A stretch of 64,000 nucleotides of DNA from JBGVSA01 sp049840475 (GTDB taxonomy: Bacteria; Pseudomonadota; Gammaproteobacteria; Burkholderiales; Rhodocyclaceae), in contig JASGKX010000003.1 of the NCBI GenBank assembly GCA_049840475.1, positions 1,054,001-1,118,000 on the forward strand. The letters run 5' to 3'. Positions within the stretch are counted from its first letter, which is position 1. Each line of letters opens with the position of its first letter. Below are positions 54,541 through 63,812 of the stretch, one piece after another. The notes beneath the pieces were generated by a model that was not told where the DNA came from, ran no database searches, and was given only the letters and a program-made list of their open reading frames with translations. A program made the translations under genes and the position numbers.

Positions 54541-55492
54541 CGATGTAGGCCTCCATGCGTCGCCGTGTCGCAGCGTCCGGCAAGCGCCCTGTGGCCGCAC
54601 CGAGGTTGTCGACCGCGTACTCGGGCTTGGCCATGCCGGGGATCGCGACCGTCACCGCATCGTGCGACACGATGTATTTGAGGAAGAACTGCGCCCAGCT
54701 ATGACAATCGAAGTCGCCCGCCCATTCCGGCAACGGCCGTCCCTGCACCGCGCTGAACAGACGCCCGCGCCCGAAGGGCAGATTCACCATCACGGCCATG
54801 CCACGATCGCGCGCCAGCGGCAGCAAGCGCTCGCCCGCGCCGCGATTGTCCAGCGCGTAGTCGACCTGCACGAAGTCCAGCGTCTCGCGCTTCATGGCGG
54901 CTTCGAACGCGTCGTACTGTCCGTCGAAAGACGTCGTCAGCCCCACATAACGAATGCGCCCGGCCTGCTTGAACTCACGCAGCGTTGCCAGTTGCGTCGT
55001 GGTGTCGCGCAGGTTGTGCACCGAAATGAGGTCGATACGATCGGTGCGCAATTGCTGAAAGGACCGTTCGATCTGCGCGCGCCCCGCGTCTTTGCCGTTG
55101 GCACCCACCTTGGTTGCCAGGAACACACCGCGCCGGATACCAAGGTCGGCCACCAGCGCGCCGACCACGCTTTCCGCCACACCGTATGAAGGCGCCGTAT
55201 CGATCATGCGACCGCCCCCGGCTTCAAAGGCCTTCAGCGTTGCCCGCAGCGGTGCAAGATCGGCTTCAGTGGTGGCGTCTTCGTACCGGCGCGCCGTCCC
55301 CAGCCCGATCACCGGCACACGCTCGCCCGACGATGGAATCTGCTTGAGGATGAGCGCTGGGGTGGCCTGGCCGCTGCTTCGGCCTGTCACGGCGGACAGC
55401 AGACCCAACGCAGACGCCTGCATGACGAAGCGCCGCCGCGAAAGGGAATCGGGGTCGGACACGCGCACCCCAAACCGGGAAGACGCACTCAT
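54530..55492 (-). CDS. Tat-exported aldo/keto reductase family protein
   Basis: A 320-aa aldo/keto reductase with an N-terminal twin-arginine signal (SRRRFVMQASALGLLSA, residues 16-32), so it acts in the periplasm. The barrel starts at VPVIGLGTARR; MIDTAPSYG holds the tetrad Asp and Tyr, LATKVG the lysine, and LISVHNLRD the histidine position. Periplasmic AKRs are rare. The cofactor is presumably folded in before export. The ATG at 55492 has GGAGGAAAG seven bases upstream; a frame to 55585 is rejected. It is first in a unit with the MFS-like carrier. Confidence 0.9.
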   Translation of the reverse strand: MSASSRFGVRVSDPDSLSRRRFVMQASALGLLSAVTGRSSGQATPALILKQIPSSGERVPVIGLGTARRYEDATTEADLAPLRATLKAFEAGGGRMIDTAPSYGVAESVVGALVADLGIRRGVFLATKVGANGKDAGRAQIERSFQQLRTDRIDLISVHNLRDTTTQLATLREFKQAGRIRYVGLTTSFDGQYDAFEAAMKRETLDFVQVDYALDNRGAGERLLPLARDRGMAVMVNLPFGRGRLFSAVQGRPLPEWAGDFDCHSWAQFFLKYIVSHDAVTVAIPGMAKPEYAVDNLGAATGRLPDAATRRRMEAYIDAL

Positions 55493-55786
55493 GATGACTT
55501 TCCTCCACCTACGCCAGCAAAGGATCGGACATGTCGTGAATGAGGCATCACGCACATGCACATGTAACGCGTCAGCAACAGACACGCAAGGTGCGCAGTT
55601 AGTTGCACCACCGCACCTCGGAGCATTGGTGAAAATCCTTCAAGCGCGTGGGCACGTAAAGATGCGTAAAAGTCCTCACCATTCATCTGGAATGAGTGCG
55701 TGCACGCATTTCCTTCGGTACATTGTTGCTCGGACCCATCAAACAAAAAAAACGAAGCCCGCGATAAAAACACCAAAGGAGAAAAC

Positions 55787-55996
55787 ATGACCGGCATAGT
55801 CAAGGCGGCAGCACTCGCGGCGCAGTGGTGGCTGATGGCCATCCTGATTCCCGTGGCAATCTGGTATTGGGGGCTGGAGGTCGTCGGCGACGATGAGGCC
55901 ATCCAATCAGCCTTCATTCCCGTCGCATTCCTTATCTGCCTGTGCGCGCCGTTCGGCTCGCTGCACGCCGTGGTGCGCTGGCTGGAGCGCCACTGA
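55787..55996 (+). CDS. Small two-helix membrane protein (69 aa)
   Basis: A 69-aa protein with two hydrophobic stretches (AAALAAQWWLMAILIPVAIW and AFIPVAFLICLCAPFGSL) separated by a polar acidic turn (GLEVVGDDEAIQSA). The ATG at 55787 has AAAGGAGA seven bases upstream, so translation is well supported. Function unknown; small proteins like this act as membrane partners or stress factors. 55493-55786 is a 294-base gap with its promoter; the AT-rich stretch 55738-55785 is the likely core. Confidence 0.65.
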   Translation: MTGIVKAAALAAQWWLMAILIPVAIWYWGLEVVGDDEAIQSAFIPVAFLICLCAPFGSLHAVVRWLERH

Positions 55997-56010
55997 CCGA
56001 CGCCAACAAA

Positions 56011-56036
56011 AAGCCCGCTCGGCCAAGCCGGCGGGC
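56011..56036 (-). terminator. Hairpin with T-run after the 80-aa gene
   Basis: On the minus strand, an imperfect GC-rich stem (GCCCGC and GCGGGC with inner pairs) reads into five T residues, about 50 bases after the stop of the 80-aa gene. A second GC hairpin (56042-56064) lies between. Confidence 0.65.
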
Positions 56037-56086
56037 GTAGGGCCCGGTCGCCGCATGACCGGGCAAATCGGACCAGAGCGGTACGA

Positions 56087-56329
56087 TCAACTCATCAGGT
56101 TATAGCGCAGGCGCAGATCGGCAGCGATCGCGTTGACCACGCCCGAACACACATTCGGCCCGGTGTAGCTGCGCAGATACCAGTTACATCCATCTCCATC
56201 CGGCACCACCAATCGATAAAACTCGCCGACCTGGCAACCGCGGGTTTCGTCAGTGAGCAGATCACTGGTTTGCAGCTTGGTATTGAAAATCGATGCCAGT
56301 TCGCTGGCTGAAACGAGCTTCCGGTTCAT
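56087..56329 (-). CDS. Small protein of unknown function (80 aa)
   Basis: An 80-aa protein without signal or membrane segment. It starts MNRKLVSASELASIFNTKL and has three cysteines (in RGCQVG, DGCNWY and NVCSGV), which could coordinate metal or form disulfides. The start has GGAGACC six bases upstream. It is isolated and followed by a hairpin. Not recognised. Confidence 0.65.
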   Translation of the reverse strand: MNRKLVSASELASIFNTKLQTSDLLTDETRGCQVGEFYRLVVPDGDGCNWYLRSYTGPNVCSGVVNAIAADLRLRYNLMS

Positions 56330-56568
56330 GAGGGGGTCTCCTTCCATCCTTGGGTTTTTGTAAACGGAAAATGCACTTCCGCGTCGGAAATCCAAACGCC
56401 ACCATCCTAGCGCCGTGTGGAATAAAGGCGCTCAGGGCCTTCCCCTAGGGGTTTCGAAACACCCCCTGCCCGATTGGCCGTGCCGACGCGGCGCATCTGC
56501 CGATGGCGACTTCTATGCTCAGACTGCTGCGCTGCGACGAAGCGGCGGACACAAGAGCGGAGGCTGCC

Positions 56569-57360
56569 ATGTCGGACGACAAACCCTTGTTCTCATTCAC
56601 GGATGGCGTGACCAGGCTGCTGACGCTCGTCTCGCTCGCCATTGCAGTGGTCGCTGCATGGAAAGCACTGCCCGCAGATGCCGAAATCAAACGCCTGCAG
56701 GCCCAGGCGCAAGAACTCGATCTCGCGCTGAAGAAGGCCGACGCCGATCTGAAGGAGCTCGAATCGAGCAGAAAGGTCACGCTGGAGCTGTACCAGGAGG
56801 TCAAGAATGTCGTCGCCAAAAAAGACAAGGACGCCCGCGAAGAAGAAGCGGTACGCGTGCTCGTCGAGTCCCTGGCCGAAGACCCTTTCAGATGGAAGCT
56901 CTTGAAAGTGCTGGCGGTCGGCGCAAGCAGCGAAGAGGTCAAAGAAGCCGCCGCAGCCACTTCGAAGTTCTACGAGGACGAAGCGGCCGTGCGTGCAAAA
57001 TCGACCAGCCTACCGACGCCGACAACCGCAGCGGATACGTCAGCAGGGTTCGGTGCTTTCAACATCGACTTTTTCTACTGCGACAGAAAGCGCGCGACAT
57101 CCGAACCGCTCGCCCGCGCAGCACTCGACTTGCGCGCAACGGGCGGAACGGGGCGGTGGCGCGTACGGGCGCTGCCGGAATCGGTCAACCAGCAGCCCGG
57201 TTACGGTATCTCGGAGAGCGAAATCCGATTCACACCCCCCGATGAAACCGCAGCGGCCAACGCGCTCGCCAAAGCGTTGTCCGGCAAAGGCATCCATGCT
57301 GCACTGCATGAAACCTCCTATCCGACACCTGGCTATGTGAGCGTATTCGTCTGCCAATGA
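56569..57360 (+). CDS. Single-pass membrane protein with coiled coil and C-terminal domain
   Basis: A 263-aa protein. Residues 12-36 form one membrane helix (RLLTLVSLAIAVVAAW). Residues 37-115 are a charged coiled coil (LQAQAQELDLALKKADADL). A linker rich in Thr/Ser/Ala follows and then a compact domain (about 165-263) with FNIDFFYCDRKR, GRWRVRALPESVNQQ and YPTPGYVSVFVCQ; it resembles small peptidoglycan- or SPOR-like folds only loosely. Topology suggests a cytoplasmic N-terminus and envelope-facing coil. The start has GGAG upstream of the ATG (GCGGAGGCTGCC). No neighbour links it to a pathway. I cannot name it. Confidence 0.72.
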   Translation: MSDDKPLFSFTDGVTRLLTLVSLAIAVVAAWKALPADAEIKRLQAQAQELDLALKKADADLKELESSRKVTLELYQEVKNVVAKKDKDAREEEAVRVLVESLAEDPFRWKLLKVLAVGASSEEVKEAAAATSKFYEDEAAVRAKSTSLPTPTTAADTSAGFGAFNIDFFYCDRKRATSEPLARAALDLRATGGTGRWRVRALPESVNQQPGYGISESEIRFTPPDETAAANALAKALSGKGIHAALHETSYPTPGYVSVFVCQ

Positions 57361-57479
57361 ATCGTGCGACGCCATTCTGTCTTGGGAGCCCGACGCCACA
57401 TTTCGCTGGTGAGAAAACACCGGATTCGACATCCGGCTGACGCCCCCTGCACGGCGCACCACATGTATGCTCTGCGTCC

Positions 57480-58091
57480 ATGGACCTGCACACTTGGCTC
57501 ATCTACACGCTGGCCGCGCTCGGGCTGTCGCTTTCGCCCGGCCCGAACAGTCTGCTGGCACTCACACACGGCGCGCTCTACGGGCGCCGCAAAGCGCTCT
57601 GCACGGTCGTCGGCGGGTCGGTCGGATTCATCAGCGTCGTTGCGCTGTCAATGTTCGGCATCGGTGCGTTGCTCAAGGCCTCGCTGGTCTGGCTCACCGT
57701 GCTCAAGTGGGTGGGCGGTGCGTATCTGGCCTGGCTGGGCGTGCAGGTATGGCGCGCGCCACCAATCAGCATTCAGCGCGGTGAACTTGGCGGGTCGAGA
57801 AGCGGCTGGTCGCTGTTCCGGCAAGGTGCGCTGTCAGCGGTGACCAACCCGAAGTGCATTCTGTTCTTCACCGCGTTTCTTCCACAGTTCATCAACCCTG
57901 CACGCAGTCTTGTGCTGCAATTCGTCATCATGGCCGGCACATTCGCGGTCATTGAATTCGTCACCGAACTGTTCATTGCCAGCGTGGCACACCGCATCAG
58001 CATGTGGCTTGCGCGGGTGGGCCGGATTTTCAACCGGACCTGCGGCGTGGTGTTCGTCGCCATCGGAGCGGTGCTGCCGCTCCGCGCTTAA
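57480..58091 (+). CDS. LysE-family amino-acid exporter
   Basis: A 203-aa membrane protein with six helices. The family signature SLSPGPNSLLAL (17-28) and the second block VVGGSVGFISVVALS are present; FRQGALSAVTNPKCILFFTAFLPQFI completes the RhtB/LysE pattern. It exports an amino acid or derivative by proton antiport; the substrate is unknown. The ATG at 57480 is 119 bases after the coiled-coil gene with no good Shine-Dalgarno, so its own promoter is likely. It is convergent with the lipoprotein gene (10-base gap). Confidence 0.93.
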   Translation: MDLHTWLIYTLAALGLSLSPGPNSLLALTHGALYGRRKALCTVVGGSVGFISVVALSMFGIGALLKASLVWLTVLKWVGGAYLAWLGVQVWRAPPISIQRGELGGSRSGWSLFRQGALSAVTNPKCILFFTAFLPQFINPARSLVLQFVIMAGTFAVIEFVTELFIASVAHRISMWLARVGRIFNRTCGVVFVAIGAVLPLRA

Positions 58092-58101
58092 GGCGGACGA
58101 T

Positions 58102-58812
58102 TCAGGGGGTGGTCAGCGGCGCGAGCGCAATGCGCACGCCACCCGCGATCTCAGCATCCGAATCGAAAAGATCCCGGCGCAGTTCGCTCTTTTTCTCGAC
58201 GACATTGGTTGCAAACGGCAGCGTGGCGCCACCGATCTGGCGGAAAGCGAAACCACCTCTGCCGGTCAGCGCCAGTAGTTCAACGGACAAAGCCGCCGTC
58301 GAGCCCGAGAAGCGGTAATCCATGCCCGATTCATTGCTCAGCCGGATCATCTGGCGGGCACCATCCCACTCGGCCCAGTAGCCCATCAACGTGGCATTGC
58401 GAGCAACCAGGCGCTGGCGGATCATCAGCGCGCACTTTTTCTCTTCGCACAGTTTTTTCGCCAGCGAAGCCATGGCAGTCGTGAAAGCCTCTGGACGCAG
58501 TGCGCCGGTGTTCCCGTCAAAAATGCCACCGACGGCGGCAGTCTCCTGCGACCAGGCCCGGTCGTATTCGGCGCGCGGCAGCGTTTCGGCCCGGTAGCCA
58601 GCGGATCTGATCTGCGCATCCAGTTGAGCTCCCATCATGTTCTCGCCCTTTTCCATGCCCTGGGTCTGAGGCGGCGGCAGCAACAGGATCAATGCCCCCT
58701 TGGCCGGCGCGGTAAAAGTGGGAGCGATGTCGTTGTCCGGGGCGAGCCGGGGAGACTGCATGGCACAACCGGCAAGGATGGCGACGCAAGAAAAAACCAA
58801 AGAAAGGCGCAT
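58102..58812 (-). CDS. Putative lipoprotein
   Basis: A 236-aa protein with a lipoprotein signal (VAILAGCAMQS; lipobox LAGC, Cys16). The mature part is mixed alpha/beta with ALILLLPPPQTQGMEKGENMMG, then KKCALMIRQRLVARNATLMGYWAEWDG and a C-terminal region ending APLTTP. No catalytic motif is clear. It is likely attached to the outer or inner membrane facing the periplasm. It may be an envelope-stress or transport accessory. Function not recognised. Confidence 0.8.
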   Translation of the reverse strand: MRLSLVFSCVAILAGCAMQSPRLAPDNDIAPTFTAPAKGALILLLPPPQTQGMEKGENMMGAQLDAQIRSAGYRAETLPRAEYDRAWSQETAAVGGIFDGNTGALRPEAFTTAMASLAKKLCEEKKCALMIRQRLVARNATLMGYWAEWDGARQMIRLSNESGMDYRFSGSTAALSVELLALTGRGGFAFRQIGGATLPFATNVVEKKSELRRDLFDSDAEIAGGVRIALAPLTTP

Positions 58813-58989
58813 GGAATAACGGTTTGAATCAACGGATGTAGCACCCTGTCATTGCGGCACGCAGGGGCCGGGCAAGTCTAGCATCCCGCCCTGGGGTGCC
58901 ATTCAGCCCCTTTGTACAGGTGAAGTCATGCTGCATGGGGGTCAGCCTTCGTCGCGCCGAGCAACATGGGCCAAGGGCCGGATCGCGGG

Positions 58990-60426
58990 CTATCCCTCTA
59001 CGCGATTCCGTCCGCCTTCCTTGGCCCGGTAGAGATTGTCATCGGCGACCTTCAGGAGCGCTTCAACGCTCTCCACTGTCGTCGCGGATGTGCTCGCCAC
59101 GCCGATGCTGATCGTCACAACGCCGTTGGCGCCCTTCTCATGCGGCAGCGCTTGCGCGTACACCGCCTTGCGAATGCTCTCCGCGACGGTAAGTGCGCCC
59201 GCCAGATCGCACATGGGCAATATCACGACGAACTCTTCACCCCCGTAGCGGGCTGCGCCGTCTTCCTCGCGCCGGCATGCCCGTCGCACTTGTTCGGCGA
59301 CGCGCGCCAGCGCCTTGTCGCCCATGGGGTGTCCGTAGTGGTCGTTGTACGCCTTGAACTGGTCGATATCGAGCATCAGAAGCGCCAGCTCACCGCCACC
59401 GCGCAGATGGCGGTGCCATTCTTCGCGGGCCTTTTGGTCGAACCAGCGGCGGTTGTTCAGGTGGGTGAGCGCATCGGTGCTGGCCTCTGCGCGCAAGCGG
59501 TTTTCGACAACGTCGAGATGACGCAGATGGCGGGTCAGCCCGAAGGCCAACGCCACCGTCGCCAGGTTGAACAGCAACAGCAGGCCACTGGTAATGATCG
59601 TGCGCATGGCCCATGTGTGGAAAATGGCCCTGCGCGGAATATCCATCCCCACCACCACGGGGTAATTGCCCACCCGCCGATACCCCCGCCAATACGGTTC
59701 AGCCTCGTCGAAACCGTCGACGACGTTCTCTGCCTGGCCCGATGCAACGAACTGGTGGAAAGCGCTTAGCTCCTCTTGCGACCCGGCCTGTGCGACGGGC
59801 CATCGCGCCAGCGGCGTACCGTCGAGCAGCCGGATCGACACGAGTGCGCCCTGCTCCATCTCCAGCCCTTCGACGAATCGATTCACACGCCGCAGGTCTT
59901 TGATGACGGCGGCCACGCCAACAACCTTGCCCTGGGCATCCACCACGCTCCGGCTCAGTGCGGTCGCCGGATGCACGGTGTCATATGAAGGCAGGAACGG
60001 GTGACTCAGATGCAATTTATTCGGCGCAGCGATGACTGCCGTAAAGTACTCGCGTCCAGAAAGGTCGCGCAGCGTTTCGGATTCGTTGTGCAAGGTCTGC
60101 AGCAACTGTCCCCGAACATCGGTGATGATGATCGTGCCTTCTGTGGAACCGGCAGCGTGCCCCTCGACGAGCGCGGCCAGCGCCGGGCCGGCAACCTCAT
60201 GGGCGTCTTCCGAGTTGATCACGTTGCTGATGGTCTGGAGCGTCTGCGCGTGCACGTCGAGATCGCGATGCAACTCGCGTTCGACCAGCAGAAGAATGTT
60301 GGCGCCGCTGGCACGCGCGTTCTGCAGCGCATCGCGCCTCATCTGGAGCATGTGCCAGCCGGCCAGCAGCGATACGGCAACCGCCAACAGCATCGCAAGG
60401 GCAAAAACGCGAACCGGTTTGACCAT
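58990..60426 (-). CDS. Membrane-anchored diguanylate cyclase with periplasmic sensor domain
   Basis: A 478-aa protein. Two membrane helices (about 6-24 and about 280-302) bracket a periplasmic dCACHE-type domain (LLLVERELHRDLDVHAQTLQ to the LSRSVVDAQGKVVGVAAVIKDLR sensor loop). The GGDEF domain follows: STDALTHLNNRRWF, DIDQFKAYNDHYGH and the active site GGEEF in ARYGGEEFVVILP. An inhibitory site R-E-E-D sits five residues before GGEEF, so product feedback is likely. It makes cyclic di-GMP, which usually promotes EPS and biofilm. The ATG at 60426 has GAGAGG seven bases upstream; a frame to 60453 is less likely. Confidence 0.94.
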   Translation of the reverse strand: MVKPVRVFALAMLLAVAVSLLAGWHMLQMRRDALQNARASGANILLLVERELHRDLDVHAQTLQTISNVINSEDAHEVAGPALAALVEGHAAGSTEGTIIITDVRGQLLQTLHNESETLRDLSGREYFTAVIAAPNKLHLSHPFLPSYDTVHPATALSRSVVDAQGKVVGVAAVIKDLRRVNRFVEGLEMEQGALVSIRLLDGTPLARWPVAQAGSQEELSAFHQFVASGQAENVVDGFDEAEPYWRGYRRVGNYPVVVGMDIPRRAIFHTWAMRTIITSGLLLLFNLATVALAFGLTRHLRHLDVVENRLRAEASTDALTHLNNRRWFDQKAREEWHRHLRGGGELALLMLDIDQFKAYNDHYGHPMGDKALARVAEQVRRACRREEDGAARYGGEEFVVILPMCDLAGALTVAESIRKAVYAQALPHEKGANGVVTISIGVASTSATTVESVEALLKVADDNLYRAKEGGRNRVEG

Positions 60427-60686
60427 GGGTAGCCTCTCGACTCTGGGCTGCAAGAAACGTGCGTTTCATTTGAACCGGCGCAAAGCGCTGCGGTGTTCGA
60501 TGATAGCGCAGGCACCCTCCCGTCACGGACCTTCCTTTCGCTCGAACGTGCCGCCGGTCGCGGCGCATGCCACATGCATCCATCATGGCAATACGTTAAG
60601 TGCGTTGCCACACCGTCATGAAGGTTTAGCAATCGCTTCATAAACTCGTGCCCGCTTGAAACCACATCTCGCGGAGCACAAGAGAA

Positions 60687-62687
60687 ATGCAGCAGCACGT
60701 TCGGTCGTTCCAGATGGCCCCCTTCCTCCCCCTCATCCTGTCGGCATTCGCGCTCGCCGCATGCGGCAACGATGACAACAACAACGACGACGCAGACAAC
60801 ACGAGCCCTGCGGTTGTAGCGCCCGCGGCGCCCACCGGCCTCGGCGCAGAAGACACCGCAGCCATTCCCAGCGGCCTCGCCTACGTCAACACAGGTGCGA
60901 CCAACCAGCGCAATGACCCATGCATGGTCGCGCTGAACACCAACGCCGGTGCGCGCGTGCTCAAGGGCTTTCTGGACGTGTGGACGCCCAGCTCATTGCT
61001 CGTGGACGCTGGTGTGACACTGTCGGCCGCCAATGGCTGCGCAGCGGTGACGCAGTCGACATGGACCGGCATTCCCGGTGACGCCACGGACGGCACGGTC
61101 AACAACAGCGCCGTGCATCTGGCCAACATCAACTACGTCGCGACGGTCACCAACAGCCGCAACTCCGCACAAGAACTCGCCGCCTATCTGGATGACCGCC
61201 GCGGCAAGGGCTACAGCGTCTCCGACGGCATGGGTCCGCTGACCGCCGCATGGCGAGCCGGCACACAGCAGACGACCACCGTCACCGCACTACCTGCCGA
61301 CAACAGCGCAGCCGCAGTCAATGACGGTGGCAACAACATCGGCGTGGGCAGCACCAGCAACACGAACCTGGGCCTGGCCGTCGACTTCATCGGCAATCTG
61401 GATTCGGGCTCGACCGAACCGCCCAAGCGCTTCTACAAGTACGCGCGCCCGTACCGCTGGACAGCCGCGCAACCCGGCGTGTTCAGCGCACAGGCAGTCA
61501 TCGCGCCGTCGCTGGAAAACGCCAAGAGCACGACGCCGTCAACCGATGGCGGCTTCCCGAGCGGCCACACGGCAGAAGCTTGGCGCGACACGCTGACCAT
61601 GGCTTACCTGGTGCCGCAACGCTACCAAGAGCTCGTCACCCGCGCGATGGAGATGGGCGAAAACCGCATCCTGGCCGGCATGCACTCGCCGTTGGACGTC
61701 ATGGGCGGCCGCATCCACGCCACGGCCGTGGTCGCCTACAACCTGAACAACTTCAGCTACTACACGGCCAACGCCAAGACAGCCGCGTACAACCAGGCGC
61801 AGGCCTACCTGCAAAAGCAGGCCGGCGTGAGCAGTTTCAGCGAGCTGAACACCTTTGCGCATTCGGGCACGACCAGCAGCGACCGCTTCGCGGACTACGC
61901 GGCCAACAAGGCCTTCTATAGCCAGCGCATGACCTACAACCTGCCGAAGATCAGCGCCACCAGCGCAGCGGCCACCGTGCCGAAGGGCGCCGAAGTCCTG
62001 CTGGAAACGCGCCTGCCGTACCTGACGGCCGCCCAGCGTCGCGTGGTGCTCAAGACCACCGAAATCGATTCCGGCTACCCGCTGGCCAACGACGACGAAG
62101 GCTGGGGCCGCCTGAACCTGTTCGCTGCGGCGGATGGCTACGGCGCCTTCAATGGCGACGTGACGGTGACCATGGATGCCGCTCAAGGTGGTTTCTCGGC
62201 TGCGGACAGCTGGAAGAACGACATCGCTGGCGCCGGCCTGCTGACCAAAAAAGGCTCTGGCGTGCTAACGCTGGCGGGTGTCAACACTTGGACGGGCGGC
62301 ACCGTCGTCGCAGAAGGCACGCTGACCGGCGCATCGGCCAACGCCTTCGGCAAGGGCGATGTATACGTGAGCGGCGGCACCGTGAAGGTGGCGGCGGGCA
62401 GCACGCTGACGATCGGCGGCAAGTATTCGCAACTGGCAAACGGCACGCTGGAGCTCAACCTGGGTAGCGGCTCGCAAGGCCGCGTCGCGGTCACGGGTGC
62501 GATGACCATTGTCGGCGGCACGCTGCACGTCACCTTCGCCAAGGGCTACGCCCCGGCCGTAGGCGATGTGCTCAACGTGATCACCGCCGGCAGCCGCAAC
62601 GGCAACTTCACCAAGGTGACGGTCGACGGCTTCAAGGCCACGCCGATCTACAACGGCAACGGCATCCAGATCCGCATCGATGGCTGA
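60687..62687 (+). CDS. PAP2-type acid phosphatase lipoprotein with autotransporter repeat
   Basis: A 666-aa lipoprotein (lipobox LAAC, Cys26). The PAP2/class A phosphatase active site is complete: K-x6-RP-type KYARPYRW, PSGHT (291-295) and the ENRILAGMHSPLDVMGGR stretch with H333 and D337. Residues about 520-570 (GLLTKKGSGVLTLAGVNTWTGGT) are an autotransporter-associated beta-strand repeat, and a beta-rich tail follows; no outer-membrane barrel is present. Together it looks like a surface phosphatase tethered by lipid with a passenger-like domain. The ATG at 60687 gives a normal signal; an ATG at 60714 is possible. Confidence 0.9.
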   Translation: MQQHVRSFQMAPFLPLILSAFALAACGNDDNNNDDADNTSPAVVAPAAPTGLGAEDTAAIPSGLAYVNTGATNQRNDPCMVALNTNAGARVLKGFLDVWTPSSLLVDAGVTLSAANGCAAVTQSTWTGIPGDATDGTVNNSAVHLANINYVATVTNSRNSAQELAAYLDDRRGKGYSVSDGMGPLTAAWRAGTQQTTTVTALPADNSAAAVNDGGNNIGVGSTSNTNLGLAVDFIGNLDSGSTEPPKRFYKYARPYRWTAAQPGVFSAQAVIAPSLENAKSTTPSTDGGFPSGHTAEAWRDTLTMAYLVPQRYQELVTRAMEMGENRILAGMHSPLDVMGGRIHATAVVAYNLNNFSYYTANAKTAAYNQAQAYLQKQAGVSSFSELNTFAHSGTTSSDRFADYAANKAFYSQRMTYNLPKISATSAAATVPKGAEVLLETRLPYLTAAQRRVVLKTTEIDSGYPLANDDEGWGRLNLFAAADGYGAFNGDVTVTMDAAQGGFSAADSWKNDIAGAGLLTKKGSGVLTLAGVNTWTGGTVVAEGTLTGASANAFGKGDVYVSGGTVKVAAGSTLTIGGKYSQLANGTLELNLGSGSQGRVAVTGAMTIVGGTLHVTFAKGYAPAVGDVLNVITAGSRNGNFTKVTVDGFKATPIYNGNGIQIRIDG

Positions 62688-62710
62688 TCGAATCTAATCC
62701 ACATCGCGTG

Positions 62711-62748
62711 CAAAAAAGAGCCGGACGCATATCCGGCTCTTTTTTTGT
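62711..62748 (+). terminator. Rho-independent terminator after the phosphatase gene
   Basis: A 9-bp stem (AGAGCCGGA/TCCGGCTCT, flanked by A/T pairs) with seven T residues, 24 bases after the stop. Confidence 0.93.
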
Positions 62749-62869
62749 TCACGTAATCCGCATGGCGGCGCGGCGATTTACTACCTAACTTGGAGTGACC
62801 ACCTCATCCCTCGCGCCAGGGATCTCGATGCGCCGGCGGCGGTTCGGGCGCACTACATGGGAGCCATGC

Positions 62870-63469
62870 ATGTCGAAAGTCCTCGTCCTCTACTACTCCA
62901 CCTACGGCCACATCGAAACCATGGCCGGCGCCATTGCAGAAGGCGCACGCTCCGCAGGCGCCACCGTGGACATCAAACGCGTCCCCGAAACCGCACCTCC
63001 GGACGTTGCCAAGGCCGCCCACTTCAAGCTTGACCAGGCCGCACCGATCGCGAAGATCGAAGATCTCGAAGGCTATGACGCAATCATCGTCGGCTGCCCC
63101 ACGCGCTTTGGCCGCGTGCCCTCGCAGATGGCGGCATTTCTCGATCAAGCCGGCGGCCTGTGGATGCGCGGCGCACTCCATGGCAAGGTCGGCGGCGCAT
63201 TCACCTCCACCGCCACGCAACACGGCGGGCAAGAAATGACGTTGTTCTCGGTCATCGCCAACCTGTTGCATTTCGGCATGGTCCTCGTCGGTTTGCCCTA
63301 CAGCCACCAAGGCCAGATGACGCTGGATGAGATTGTCGGCGGCAGCCCCTACGGCGCCACCACCATCGCTGGCGGCCAAGGCCAACGCCAGCCCAGCCAG
63401 ATCGACCTCGAAGGCGCCCGGCATCAGGGGCGCTTGATTGCCGAGACGGCGAACAAGTTGTTTGGGTGA
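62870..63469 (+). CDS. wrbA: WrbA-type NAD(P)H:quinone oxidoreductase
   Basis: A 199-aa flavodoxin-like enzyme binding FMN. VLVLYYSTYGHIETMA (4-19) is the phosphate loop, GCPTRFGRVPSQM the second FMN loop, and GAFTSTATQHGGQEMTL a conserved block; HFGMVLVGLPYS is typical of WrbA. It reduces quinones by two electrons and protects from redox cycling. The ATG at 62870 (MSKV) is preferred to the longer frame from 62795. Promoter lies in 62749-62869. It has no operon partner. Confidence 0.95.
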   Translation: MSKVLVLYYSTYGHIETMAGAIAEGARSAGATVDIKRVPETAPPDVAKAAHFKLDQAAPIAKIEDLEGYDAIIVGCPTRFGRVPSQMAAFLDQAGGLWMRGALHGKVGGAFTSTATQHGGQEMTLFSVIANLLHFGMVLVGLPYSHQGQMTLDEIVGGSPYGATTIAGGQGQRQPSQIDLEGARHQGRLIAETANKLFG

Positions 63470-63812
63470 CTCAGCCCGGCGTTTCGCGGACGCCTCGAAT
63501 CCCTGCATGCGCAACCGGGTCGAGGTGCCTCCGAACACCATGCCGGACTCGCATGCGTTCAAGCCTGAAGCAATCAACATAAACCGCTATGAAATCGGGA
63601 TTTGATGGACAGACATCGCAGTGCACAAGGCGATGGCGCGAGATGTCATTCGCCTGACGGCACTATCCTTTGGCGCCGTTGTGTCCTATAGCTCTAGGGT
63701 CTGCGTTTCTGAAACCAATCGGGTCGGGTGATACGCCCTACGGCGCCCCGGGACTTGTCGAGAAGCACGAAGAAGACCGCCCGGGCCACGGCCCGCAGGC
63801 AAGGAGGTCCAA

